NCBI RefSeq assembly: GCF_004114975.1
Contig: NZ_CP030051.1
Coordinates: 2,418,001 to 2,482,000, forward strand
DNA: 64,000 nt
Origin: Bradyrhizobium guangdongense
Lineage (GTDB): Bacteria; Pseudomonadota; Alphaproteobacteria; Rhizobiales; Xanthobacteraceae
Reading direction: 5' to 3'
The stretch's first letter is position 1, and each line of letters begins with the position of its first letter. The notes below the pieces were generated by a model. It was not told the DNA's origin. It did no database searches and saw only the letters and a program-made list of their open reading frames with translations. Positions 16,609 to 24,910 of the stretch are shown here, piece by piece. The translations under genes and the position numbers were made by a program.

Positions 16609-19328
16609 CCGCCGAACTTGTCGAGCAGCGCCGGAAACAGCCGATCCGGCTTGAAAGGCGGCGCCGTGAAGCGGATGCCGGTGGCATCCGCAATCGCGTT
16701 GCCCAGCGCGGCGGCGACCGGATTGTACGGGCTCTCGCTCATCGACTTTGCGCCGAGTGGTCCGATAGTATCAGACGTCTCGGCGAAGAACACTTCGGTG
16801 CGCGGCACATCCGCGAAGGACGGCAGATGGTAGTCGCGGAATTTGGGATTGGTGACGCGCCCCTCCGCGTTGATCACCACCTCCTCGTAGAGCGCCGCCC
16901 CCAGCGCTTGCGCGACGCCGCCCTCGACCTGGCCGCGGCACTGCATGGGATTGGCGACGACACCGGCATCGGCAGCCTGCACGCTCCGGAGAACCCTGAG
17001 CTCGCCGGTGCCCTTGTTCACGGCGACGCGAAAGCCCTGTACGTTAAAGCCGACCGAGCGCGGCGTGCCCTCGGAACTGCCGTGGCCTGCCATAGGACGA
17101 CCGCCTTCGCGCGCGAGCTTGGCGAGCTCGACAAAGGACATCCGCCGCACGCCGCTGACGACGAACTCGTCCTCAAGCGTGCAAGTCGCGATATCGCAAA
17201 GCCACGCGCCTGCGGCAGCCACCTTCAACTCAGTCGCGAGCTGAATAGCGGCAGCCTGCGTCGCCTTGCCTGCGACGAATGTGCCGGTGCTGCCATAGGC
17301 GCCGGTGTCGTGGCCGCCATGGGCGGTATCGGACTGGCGCAGGCGGATCCTGCCGACGGTGGTTGCGAGGATGGTCGCGGCGATCTGCCGGTGCACGGTG
17401 CTGGTGCCGTTGCCGAACTCGGCGGTGCCGACGGTGAGCTCGAAGCCGCCGTCGTCGTTGAGTGTGATCATGGCGTCCGCGATGTGGCCGGCGGGCGGCA
17501 CCGTGTCGATCATGGTCAGCGCGATGCCGTCGCCGGTCAGCCAGTCCGGCGACAGGTCAGGTGGCTGCTCCGCCTGCATCGCGCGCTCGACGAGGTCGAT
17601 GCACTGGTCGAGCCCGTAGGAGCCGTACAGCACGTCGTGATATTCGGACTCGGGCGGCGACAGCATGGGATCGCCTTCCCTGATGATGTTGCGGCGGCGC
17701 ATATCGTAGGGACTGATACCGAGCTGCCTGGCCAGCTCGTCGATCGCAGCTTCCACCGCAATGACGGCCTGCGGCAGGCCATAACCACGAAACGCGCCTG
17801 CGGGCACCGTGTTGGTGTAGACGACGAATCCGTCGAGCCGCTTGTTGGGGCAGTTGTAGACGGCGATGGATTCGGACACCGCATGGAACATCACGGAGGG
17901 GCCGTGATTGCCATAGGCGCCGGTGTTGGAGAGCACGTCGAGCTGGAGCGCGGTGAGCTTGCCCTCCGCATCGGCGCCGGCCTTGATCCGAACCCGCATC
18001 GGATGCCGCGTCGAGGTCGCGATGAACTGCTCCTCGCGCGTGAGCTCGAGCTTGACGGGCCGCCCGGTCTTGAGCGCGGCCAGCGCCAGGATATCCTCGA
18101 CAAACATCTCCTGCTTGCCGCCGAAGCCGCCGCCGACCCGCTCACAGAACACGCGGACCTTGTCGATGGGAAGTCCAAAGATGCCCGAGAGCGCACGCCG
18201 GGCCAGGAACGGCACCTGCGTTGACGTGCGGACATTGAGCACGCCTGTCGCGTCGAGCCAGGCAATGCCGCCATGGGTCTCCAGCGCGGCGTGTTGCACG
18301 CGGTGGCTGTGGAAGGTGCCCTCGTAAGTGACGGCGGACGTGGCGAGGGCGGCGGCGACGTCGCCAAACTCGCCATGGATCTCTGCGACGAGATTGCGCT
18401 GCGCGTCGGCGACGCGGTTCGCGCTGGTGCGATCAGGATGAACGCGCGGTGCTCCCGGCGCCATCGCGAATTCAGGATCAATCAACGCTGGCAAAATCTC
18501 GTACTCGACCTTCAGCCGCCGGCATGCCTCCTCGGCCGCGGCTTCGCTCTCGGCGACCACGGCGGCAACCTTCTGGCCGATGAAGCGGACCACGTCGTCG
18601 AGGACACGTGTGTCCTCGGGGTCCATCCAGTCCTTCTCGTGCCGCGCCGTCGAGAACAGAACCGCAGGCGCATCCTCATGTGTCAGGATCGCGTGCACGC
18701 CGGGCACAGTCATCGCCGCCGATCTGTCGATCGCGATAATCCTGGCATGCGCGTGCGGTGAGCGCAGCAGTTTGATGTGGAGCATGCCGTCAATTTGCGT
18801 GTCGAGCGTGTAGCGCGCTCTGCCGCGGACAACATCCGGGCCTGCAGGTGCCGGCAGGCTGCGACCGAACGCGGCGCCGGCTTCGACGCGCTCCTCAACA
18901 TTGCTCCTGCCGTGGATCGCATCCTCGATCGAGCGATAGCCGGTGCAGCGGCAAATATTGCCCTTCAAGGCGGCGCCGAGATCGGTGCGCTGGGCCTGAT
19001 TCAGCGAGGCGCAGGTCAGGATCATGCCGGCAGTGCAGAAGCCGCACTGGAACGCTTGCGCGTCAAGAAAGGCTTGCTGCATCGGGTGCGCGCCGTGATC
19101 GCTGCCGAGACCCTCGATCGTGGTGATGGTGCGTCCCTCGGCGCGAAACGCGGGAATCAGGCAGCTATGCACGGGCTCGCCGTCGAGCAGCACGGTACAG
19201 GCGCCGCAATCGCCGGCGTCGCAGCCCTTCTTCACGCCAAAATGGCCAAGCTCGCGCAGGAACGTGCGCAGGCATTGGCCCGCGCGCGGCGCATGCGGGA
19301 ACATCGTGCCGTTGATTTCAAAGCTCAT
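16605..19328 (-). CDS. Xanthine dehydrogenase-like enzyme: fused 2Fe-2S and molybdopterin subunits
   Basis: 907 residues. The N-terminal ~150 hold both [2Fe-2S] clusters: Cys 36, 41, 44, 56 (plant type), then Cys 95, 98, 126, 128 in CGFC and CRC. From ~165 the molybdenum subunit begins (DVVRGRARYTLD, RVGGGFGGKQEMFVED, GAFRGYGLPQAVIAVEAAID). Near the C-terminus SMSESPYNPVAAAL carries a Glu in the place of the catalytic Glu of the family. Many bacterial enzymes keep these as separate chains. It overlaps the FAD-subunit gene by 4 bp. Purine neighbours favour xanthine/hypoxanthine oxidation, but related hydroxylases use other N-heterocycles. Confidence 0.9.
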   Translation of the reverse strand: MSFEINGTMFPHAPRAGQCLRTFLRELGHFGVKKGCDAGDCGACTVLLDGEPVHSCLIPAFRAEGRTITTIEGLGSDHGAHPMQQAFLDAQAFQCGFCTAGMILTCASLNQAQRTDLGAALKGNICRCTGYRSIEDAIHGRSNVEERVEAGAAFGRSLPAPAGPDVVRGRARYTLDTQIDGMLHIKLLRSPHAHARIIAIDRSAAMTVPGVHAILTHEDAPAVLFSTARHEKDWMDPEDTRVLDDVVRFIGQKVAAVVAESEAAAEEACRRLKVEYEILPALIDPEFAMAPGAPRVHPDRTSANRVADAQRNLVAEIHGEFGDVAAALATSAVTYEGTFHSHRVQHAALETHGGIAWLDATGVLNVRTSTQVPFLARRALSGIFGLPIDKVRVFCERVGGGFGGKQEMFVEDILALAALKTGRPVKLELTREEQFIATSTRHPMRVRIKAGADAEGKLTALQLDVLSNTGAYGNHGPSVMFHAVSESIAVYNCPNKRLDGFVVYTNTVPAGAFRGYGLPQAVIAVEAAIDELARQLGISPYDMRRRNIIREGDPMLSPPESEYHDVLYGSYGLDQCIDLVERAMQAEQPPDLSPDWLTGDGIALTMIDTVPPAGHIADAMITLNDDGGFELTVGTAEFGNGTSTVHRQIAATILATTVGRIRLRQSDTAHGGHDTGAYGSTGTFVAGKATQAAAIQLATELKVAAAGAWLCDIATCTLEDEFVVSGVRRMSFVELAKLAREGGRPMAGHGSSEGTPRSVGFNVQGFRVAVNKGTGELRVLRSVQAADAGVVANPMQCRGQVEGGVAQALGAALYEEVVINAEGRVTNPKFRDYHLPSFADVPRTEVFFAETSDTIGPLGAKSMSESPYNPVAAALGNAIADATGIRFTAPPFKPDRLFPALLDKFGG

Positions 19329-20152
19329 GGCGGGGTTGTCCCTAGGAGCTCGGCGCGGATTTCCTCTGCAAGCCGCAGCGTCATGTGCTTGCGCCAGAGC
19401 GGCTTGCCATGAATGTCGGTGTGATAGAGATCGTCGGTAATCTCCTCGACGACAGCGGCCCGAAGCGCGTCGGCGTCAGGCTGCTTTGCAAACGATATCT
19501 GGATCGGGCGTATGGTCGAGGCAGTTACCGTCAGCTTCAACGTTCCCTTGCTGTCGAGGCTTCCGATCAAAAGGGCCGCGGAGCGGCCGACCGGCGCAAG
19601 CGAGATCTGGCGAAACGCGCAGCGGCGTTTCAGTGCCGAAAGCGGTATATCGATCTGCCGCAGCAGGTCGCCAGGCGACAGGCGGTTGCGCTGATTGCCG
19701 GTGACGAATTCGGCGACGGGAACCCTCTGTTCGCCGCCGTCCGCTTTCCAGATGGTGCAGACGCCCTCGAGCGCTGATGTCAGCGAGATCATCGGTCCCG
19801 CCGGCAGCGACATGCAGAGATTGCCGCCCACCGTCGCCGTCTTCCAGATCTTGAAGGAGGCGAGGAAGGCGCGGCAGCACCGGCTGATCAGCGGCGCTGC
19901 GAGCCAATCAGGCGGGCAGGCGAGCGCATCGAGTTGCGAAATCGTGCAGGTGGCTGCAATGCTGAGGTGGCTGTCCGTAGCGACCAGCGCCGGCCATTTC
20001 AGGTCGGTGAGATCGATCAGTCGCGTAAGGTGGGCTTGCGGTTCCGAGAACAGCCACGTGCCGCCCGCGAGCCAAGCATCACCTGGCGTCCAAACGGGCA
20101 GTTCGGAGCGCGTTTGCGGATGGGAAACCGCTGTGATGGTATTCAAGTCCAT
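19325..20152 (-). CDS. FAD-binding subunit of the xanthine dehydrogenase-like enzyme
   Basis: 275 residues of the CO-dehydrogenase flavoprotein/XdhB type. LAGGTWLF marks the first FAD-binding loop (usually AGGT) and TATVGGNLCMSLPAGPM the second (TVGGN...). The C-terminal domain includes SLAPVGRSAALLIGSL and ADALRAAVVEEITD. It passes electrons from the [2Fe-2S] clusters to NAD+ or another acceptor. It is first in a two-gene operon and its ATGA junction overlaps the large-subunit gene. A sigma-54-like promoter lies 49-63 bp upstream. Confidence 0.9.
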   Translation of the reverse strand: MDLNTITAVSHPQTRSELPVWTPGDAWLAGGTWLFSEPQAHLTRLIDLTDLKWPALVATDSHLSIAATCTISQLDALACPPDWLAAPLISRCCRAFLASFKIWKTATVGGNLCMSLPAGPMISLTSALEGVCTIWKADGGEQRVPVAEFVTGNQRNRLSPGDLLRQIDIPLSALKRRCAFRQISLAPVGRSAALLIGSLDSKGTLKLTVTASTIRPIQISFAKQPDADALRAAVVEEITDDLYHTDIHGKPLWRKHMTLRLAEEIRAELLGTTPP

Positions 20153-20200
20153 GGCTGCGATAGGGCCTGCACCCGGTGAATTGACTCGAGGTAAAGTCTT

Positions 20201-20215
20201 GCAAGACCAGCGCCA
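20201..20215 (-). promoter_or_regulatory. Candidate sigma-54 promoter of the xanthine dehydrogenase genes
   Basis: On the minus strand TGGCGCTGGTCTTGC, followed by A, fits the -24/-12 consensus TGGCACG-N4-TTGC at 9 of 11 fixed positions with exact spacing. Transcription would start near 20189, about 37 bp before the FAD-subunit ATG. Sequence evidence only. Confidence 0.5.
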
Positions 20216-20253
20216 AGTGGCAACAACAAGTCGCGGTCATCACGCTCTCGGGC

Positions 20254-20268
20254 TGGCCCTTGCCTTGC
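20254..20268 (+). promoter_or_regulatory. Candidate sigma-54 promoter of the 8-oxoguanine deaminase gene
   Basis: TGGCCCTTGCCTTGC, preceded by C and followed by A, fits the sigma-54 consensus at 9 of 11 fixed positions with exact spacing. The predicted start near 20280 is ~26 bp before the ATG at 20306. It stands back to back with the minus-strand site at 20201-20215. Confidence 0.5.
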
Positions 20269-20305
20269 AAGCCTGCTGTCAGCGGATGTGGGGAGAAGCA
20301 GGCGC

Positions 20306-21655
20306 ATGAGCGATGCGAAGCCGATCTGGATCAAGGATCCCCTTGCGATCCTCGCCGATGGTGCGGGGCGCGGGATCGTCGTGAGGCATGGTCGCATCAT
20401 CGAACTCGTGCCCAAAGGCGGGACGCCTGTGACCACTGACGTTGCGGTGTTCGATGCGAGCGCGGACGTCGTGCTGCCGGGCCTCATCAACACCCATCAT
20501 CACTTTTACCAGACGCTGACGCGGGCGCTGCCGGCGGCGATGGACCGCGAGCTGTTTCCTTGGCTCCAGGCGCTCTATCCGGTGTGGGCAAGGATGACAC
20601 CTGAGGCGCTCGAACTTGGGGTGACCGTGGCGATGTCGGAGCTGCTGCTCTCGGGTTGCACGACCACGACGGATCATCACTACGTCTTCCCGGCAGGACT
20701 CGAAGAGTCCGTTGACATCGAGGTCGGCGTCGCAAAGCGCCTCGGCATGCGCGTGCTGCTGACGCGCGGTTCGATGAACCTGTCGCAGCGCGATGGTGGC
20801 CTGCCTCCTGACAGCGTCGTGCAGGACGAGGACACCATCCTCGCCGACAGCACGCGCGTGGTGGCCAAGCATCACCAGCGCGGGTCGGATGCCATGGTGC
20901 AGATTGCGCTTGCACCTTGCTCCCCGTTCTCGGTGACGACGTCGCTGATGCGCGCCACCGCCGATCTCGCCGACAAGCTCGACGTGCGCCTGCACACCCA
21001 TCTCGCCGAGACCGAGGACGAGAACAAATTCTGCGAGCAAATGTACGGATGCCGCCCGCTCGACTATCTCGAGCAGTGCGGCTGGCTCAATCCGCGGACC
21101 TGGCTCGCCCATGGCATCTTCTTCAATGCCGACGAGATGAAGCGGCTCGGCAAGGCCGGGACGACGATCAGCCATTGCGCGTGCAGCAACCAGCTGCTGG
21201 CCTCCGGCTGCTGCCCGGTCTGCGAGATGGAGGAAGCTGGCGTCGGTATCGGCATCGGTGTCGACGGCTCGGCCTCGAACGACGGGTCGAACCTGATGCA
21301 GGAAGTGCGGGCGGCGTTCCTGCTGCAGCGGGCGCGCTATGGCGTCAGCAAGGTCAGCCACAAGGATGCGCTGCGCTGGGCTACCCGGGGCTCGGCGGCT
21401 TGTGTCGGCCGTCCGGAGCTCGGTGAGATCGCGGTCGGCAAGGCCGCCGACCTCGCGCTGTTCAAGCTCGATGAGCTGCGCTTCTCCGGCCATGGCGATC
21501 CCCTGGCCGCACTGGTGCTTTGCGGCGCGCATCGGGCCGACCGGGTGATGGTGGCGGGGAACTGGACCGTGATCGACGGCGCGATCCCGGGACTGGACGT
21601 TCCGGAGCTGATCCGCCGGCACAGCGCCGTGGCGCGGGCGATGCAGGTGGGGTAG
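20306..21655 (+). CDS. 8-oxoguanine deaminase (amidohydrolase superfamily)
   Basis: A 449-residue amidohydrolase-superfamily enzyme. The metal-binding HxH lies in NTHHHFYQTLTRALP (~residue 60). Further features are TTTTDHHYVFPAGLEESVDI, the HTHLAET motif, LAHGIFF, ISHCACSNQLLASG and the catalytic Asp in GVDGSASNDGSNLMQEVRAA. The Cys-containing SHCACSN and the length fit 8-oxoguanine deaminases, which make urate from 8-oxoguanine; hydroxydechloroatrazine-type relatives cannot be excluded. The ATG at 20306 lies six codons into the open frame. It is divergent from the xanthine dehydrogenase operon, another urate-producing activity. Confidence 0.82.
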   Translation: MSDAKPIWIKDPLAILADGAGRGIVVRHGRIIELVPKGGTPVTTDVAVFDASADVVLPGLINTHHHFYQTLTRALPAAMDRELFPWLQALYPVWARMTPEALELGVTVAMSELLLSGCTTTTDHHYVFPAGLEESVDIEVGVAKRLGMRVLLTRGSMNLSQRDGGLPPDSVVQDEDTILADSTRVVAKHHQRGSDAMVQIALAPCSPFSVTTSLMRATADLADKLDVRLHTHLAETEDENKFCEQMYGCRPLDYLEQCGWLNPRTWLAHGIFFNADEMKRLGKAGTTISHCACSNQLLASGCCPVCEMEEAGVGIGIGVDGSASNDGSNLMQEVRAAFLLQRARYGVSKVSHKDALRWATRGSAACVGRPELGEIAVGKAADLALFKLDELRFSGHGDPLAALVLCGAHRADRVMVAGNWTVIDGAIPGLDVPELIRRHSAVARAMQVG

Positions 21656-21665
21656 GTAATGAGAA

Positions 21666-21713
21666 GGAGGGGGCGACCACAAGTGCCGGGTGCTTCTGGC
21701 CACCCCCTCCAAA
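21666..21713. terminator. Hairpin between convergent genes, possible terminator
   Basis: GGAGGGGG near 21666 pairs with CCCCCTCC near 21706, and CTCC...GGAG repeats just after form a second small stem. It lies between the deaminase stop and the end of the binding-protein gene. No T-run follows, so it is a weak or bidirectional candidate. Confidence 0.35.
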
Positions 21714-21758
21714 CCTCCTCCGGGAGGAGCAGGTGATCTAGGGAATGCAAGAAGCGTG

Positions 21759-22838
21759 CTACTTGCCCGGTAGCTTGTCGTCCATGCCCTTGACGTAGAA
21801 ATTCATGCCGAGGATCTGGCCGTCGGCGAGATTGGCGCCGCCCTTGCACTCGATCTCCTTGCCGTCCTGCCCAATCACAGGGCATTTGAACGGGTGCAGC
21901 TTGCCTGCGGTGATCGCGGCCTGGGCATCCTCGGCGATCTTCTTCACGTCGTCGGGCATGTTGGTGTAGGGCGCCATCGCGAACATGTGGCTGTCAAGCC
22001 CGCCCCAGGTGTCCTCAGACTTCCAGGTGCCGTCGAGCTCGGCCTTGACGCGTTCGATGTAGTAGGGGCCCCAGGTATCGAGGATCGAAGTCAGCTGGGT
22101 CTTGGGTCCGAACTTGATCATCTCGGAGTCTTGGCCGAAGGCGAGCTTGCCGCGTTCGCTGGCGATCTGCATCGCGGCGGGCGAGTCCGTGTGCTGCATG
22201 ATGACGTCAGCGCCCTGGTCGATCAGCGCCTTGGCGGCATCGGCTTCCTTGCCCGGGTCGAACCAGGTGTTGGCCCAGATGATCTTGACCTTGATGTTCG
22301 GGTTGATGGTCTGGGCCGCGATCATCGTCGCGTTGATGCCAGAGACGACCTCCGGAATCGGGAACGAGCCGATATAGCCGAGCACGCCGGACTTGGACAT
22401 CTTGGCGGCGATCAGGCCTTGAATGTAGCGGCCCTGATACCACTTGGACGAATAGGTCGACATGTTCGCGTTGCGCTTGTAGCCGGTGGCGTGCTCGAAA
22501 TGCACGTTCGGATATTTCTTGGCGACCTTCAGCGTCGGATCCATGTAGCCGAATGACGTCGTGAAGATCAGCTTGTTGCCGGCGCGGACGAGCTGCTCGA
22601 TGGCGCGCTCGGCGTCGGGACCTTCGGGGACGTTTTCCAGATATGTGGTCTCGATCCTGTCCCCGAGCTCCTTCACCAGCGCCTGCCGGGCAAGCTCGTG
22701 CTGGTAGGTCCAGCCGAGATCGCCGATCGGGCCGAGGTAAATGAAGCCGACCTTGAGCTTGTCGGCGGCGGAGGCTGCACTGATGCTCCCGGCAAGCAGA
22801 AGGCCGGCAGCTAGCGCAACAAGTGATTTCCTCATCAT
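21759..22838 (-). CDS. BMP-family ABC transporter substrate-binding protein (importer 1)
   Basis: 359 residues with a Sec signal (ALAAGLLLAGSISAASAA) and a BMP/PnrA-like fold: KVGFIYLGPIGDLGWTYQHE, IFTTSFGYMDPTLKVAKKYP, QGLIAAKMSKSGVLGYIGSF and GADVIMQHTDSPAAMQIASE. BMP proteins bind nucleosides or purine bases. There is no lipobox Cys, so it should be a free periplasmic protein. Of the ATG codons, 22838 follows GGAG. It is the last gene of the ATPase-permease-permease-binding protein operon and sits 76 bp after the permease gene. Confidence 0.88.
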   Translation of the reverse strand: MMRKSLVALAAGLLLAGSISAASAADKLKVGFIYLGPIGDLGWTYQHELARQALVKELGDRIETTYLENVPEGPDAERAIEQLVRAGNKLIFTTSFGYMDPTLKVAKKYPNVHFEHATGYKRNANMSTYSSKWYQGRYIQGLIAAKMSKSGVLGYIGSFPIPEVVSGINATMIAAQTINPNIKVKIIWANTWFDPGKEADAAKALIDQGADVIMQHTDSPAAMQIASERGKLAFGQDSEMIKFGPKTQLTSILDTWGPYYIERVKAELDGTWKSEDTWGGLDSHMFAMAPYTNMPDDVKKIAEDAQAAITAGKLHPFKCPVIGQDGKEIECKGGANLADGQILGMNFYVKGMDDKLPGK

Positions 22839-22914
22839 CAATCTCCAACATCAGGGGAAAGCCACAATCCGCAACGCGCGCGCCCCATCGCGCACGTCCC
22901 GGACATCAAAACTC

Positions 22915-23832
22915 TTAGCGGTCAGGCACGAACACGGTGCCGAGCGCGGCCGGCGCGGTCGAGCCGCCGGTGCGCGCGCGGGAGAGCAGGACCAGCACGA
23001 TGACGGTCGCCAGATAAGGCAGCGCGGACATGAACTGCGAGGGAATGCCGACGCCCCAGCCTTGCGCGTGCAATTGCAGGATCGTTACTGCGCCAAACAG
23101 ATAAGCGCCGATCACCAGCCGGCCCGGTCGCCACGACGCGAACACGACCAGCGCCAGCGCGATCCAGCCGCGACCGGCGGTCATGCCGGGAATGAAGAAC
23201 GGCGTGTAGGCGAGCGGCAGGTAAGCGCCGGCAAGGCCGGCGCAGGCGCCGCCGAACATCACTGCGAGGGTGCGGATGCGCAGCACGGGATAGCCGAGCG
23301 CGTGCGCGGAGATGTGATTGTCGCCGCAGGCACGCAGGATCAGTCCTGCGCGCGTGCGGTAAAGGAACCACCAGACGCCGATGATGAGGGCGATGGAGAA
23401 ATAGACGAAAGCATCTTCGCCGAACAGCACGCGGCCGATCAGCGGAATGTCCGTGAGGCCGGGAATATAAAGCTGCGCGGCCGGCGTGAGCCGCTCGCCG
23501 ACAAAGCCAGCGCCGATCAGACCCGACAGGCCGACGCCGAGAATGGTCAACGCCAGCCCTGTCGCAACCTGGTTGACAGCGAGGCCAAGCGCCATCAGCG
23601 CGAAGATCAGCGACATCAGCGTTCCCGCGACGATGCCGAACAGGGCCCCGATGAAGATCGATCCGGTGAGCCAGGCCCCGCCAAAGCCGCAGGCTGCGCC
23701 GACGATCATCATGCCCTCGACGCCGAGATTGAGGACGCCGGACCGTTCGGTGACGAGTTCGCCGGTTGCCGCAATCAACAGCGGCGTCGAGGCGGCGAGC
23801 ACCGACAGGATGATGGCTTCAACCAGCTCCAC
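22915..23832 (-). CDS. BMP-type ABC transporter permease (importer 1, second permease)
   Basis: A 305-residue, strongly hydrophobic permease of the BPD_transp_2 (LIV-like) family with about eight to nine membrane segments. Typical features are TERSGVLNLGVEGMMIVGAA, NQVATGLALTILGVGLSGLI, RTRAGLILRACGDNHISAHA and AGAYLPLAYTPFFIPGMTAG RGW. GTG start; the gene overlaps the preceding permease gene by 14 bp, as is usual for this operon type. Confidence 0.88.
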   Translation of the reverse strand: MELVEAIILSVLAASTPLLIAATGELVTERSGVLNLGVEGMMIVGAACGFGGAWLTGSIFIGALFGIVAGTLMSLIFALMALGLAVNQVATGLALTILGVGLSGLIGAGFVGERLTPAAQLYIPGLTDIPLIGRVLFGEDAFVYFSIALIIGVWWFLYRTRAGLILRACGDNHISAHALGYPVLRIRTLAVMFGGACAGLAGAYLPLAYTPFFIPGMTAGRGWIALALVVFASWRPGRLVIGAYLFGAVTILQLHAQGWGVGIPSQFMSALPYLATVIVLVLLSRARTGGSTAPAALGTVFVPDR

Positions 23833-24910
23833 GGGCCACCTGACGATTGAGGAAAACCAACTTGAAGCGGTAGAGGATCAGGGAATCGCAGGCGAGCACG
23901 TAGAACAGCAAAATGCCCTGGAAAACCTTAGTGACATCTAATGGGATCTTCATTGCGATCTGCGCCTGCTCGCCGCCGATAAAGGTCAATGCGAGAAAAA
24001 GGCCTGCAATTAATATTCCAATCGGGTTCAATCGGCCGAGAAAGGCCACGATGATCGCTGTGAAACCGTAGCCAGGCGAGATGCCGGGCTGCAGATGCCC
24101 GACGGGACCGGCGACCTCGATGATGCCGGCAAGACCGGCGAGTGCACCCGATACTGCGAAAGTCAGGATGATCAGCTGGTTGGCGTTGAAGCCGCCGAAT
24201 CGCGCAGCGCGCGGCGCGGCGCCGACCACGCGGATCTCGAATCCCTTGATGGTGCGCCCGAGCAGGATTGCGGCGGCCGCGACGACGAGCAGGGCGATGA
24301 TCGAACCGAGATGCAGCCGGCCGCCTTCGATCAGCAGCGGCACCGTCGCGACGGGATCGAACTCCGCCGTGGTCGGGAAATTGAAACCGTTCGGATCGCG
24401 CCAGGGACCGCGGACGAGATAGTCCAGGAGGAGGTCGGCGACATAGACCAGCATCAGGCTGGTAAGGATTTCGCTCGCACCGAACTTCACCTTGCAGATC
24501 GCCGGGATCAGTGCATAGAGCGCGCCAGCGGCTGCGGCGAGGACGAACATCGCTGGTAGCACCCAGCCGCCGGCATCGGTGCCTTGCGTCTTCACGGCGA
24601 TCCAGCTTCCAGCGACGGCGCCGATCAGGAATTGTCCTTCCGCGCCAATATTCCAGGCGTTGGCGAGATAGCAGAGTGCCAGCCCCATCGCGATCATCAC
24701 CAAGGGGGTCGCCTTCACCGCGATCTCCTGGAGTGAGTAGCTGTCGGTCAAGGGCGCGATGAAATAGGCATGCAGCGCGAGCAGCGGATTCTTGCCGAGG
24801 ATCGCGAACAGGATGGTCATGGTCGCGATCGTCAGGCCGATCGCGATCAGCGGAGAGACAAGCGCGATCGTGTTGGAGCGCTCAGTGCGCTTCTCAAGCA
24901 CCAACTGCAT
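23819..24910 (-). CDS. BMP-type ABC transporter permease (importer 1, first permease)
   Basis: A 363-residue permease with an N-terminal tail before the first membrane segment (IALVSPLIAIGLTIATMTIL), then NAWNIGAEGQFLIGAVAGSW, FGASEILTSLMLVYVADLLL, FEIRVVGAAPRAARFGGFNA and GYGFTAIIVAFLGRLNPIGI. This is the longer of the two permeases in BMP-type importers. It overlaps the ATPase gene by 17 bp and the next permease by 14 bp. Confidence 0.88.
   Translation of the reverse strand: MQLVLEKRTERSNTIALVSPLIAIGLTIATMTILFAILGKNPLLALHAYFIAPLTDSYSLQEIAVKATPLVMIAMGLALCYLANAWNIGAEGQFLIGAVAGSWIAVKTQGTDAGGWVLPAMFVLAAAAGALYALIPAICKVKFGASEILTSLMLVYVADLLLDYLVRGPWRDPNGFNFPTTAEFDPVATVPLLIEGGRLHLGSIIALLVVAAAAILLGRTIKGFEIRVVGAAPRAARFGGFNANQLIILTFAVSGALAGLAGIIEVAGPVGHLQPGISPGYGFTAIIVAFLGRLNPIGILIAGLFLALTFIGGEQAQIAMKIPLDVTKVFQGILLFYVLACDSLILYRFKLVFLNRQVARGAG

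Noticed and set aside
16578..18224. 548-codon plus-strand frame opposite the xanthine dehydrogenase gene
   Set aside because: It is His/Arg/Gly-rich without motifs, fully antisense to a gene with all family residues, and typical of high-GC antisense openness.
20279..21712. 477-codon minus-strand frame opposite the deaminase gene
   Set aside because: Antisense of a clear amidohydrolase; no family features.
22741..23850. 369-codon plus-strand frame opposite the importer-1 binding protein/permease genes
   Set aside because: Composition dominated by Arg/Ala/Glu/His without structure; antisense of membrane-protein sequence.
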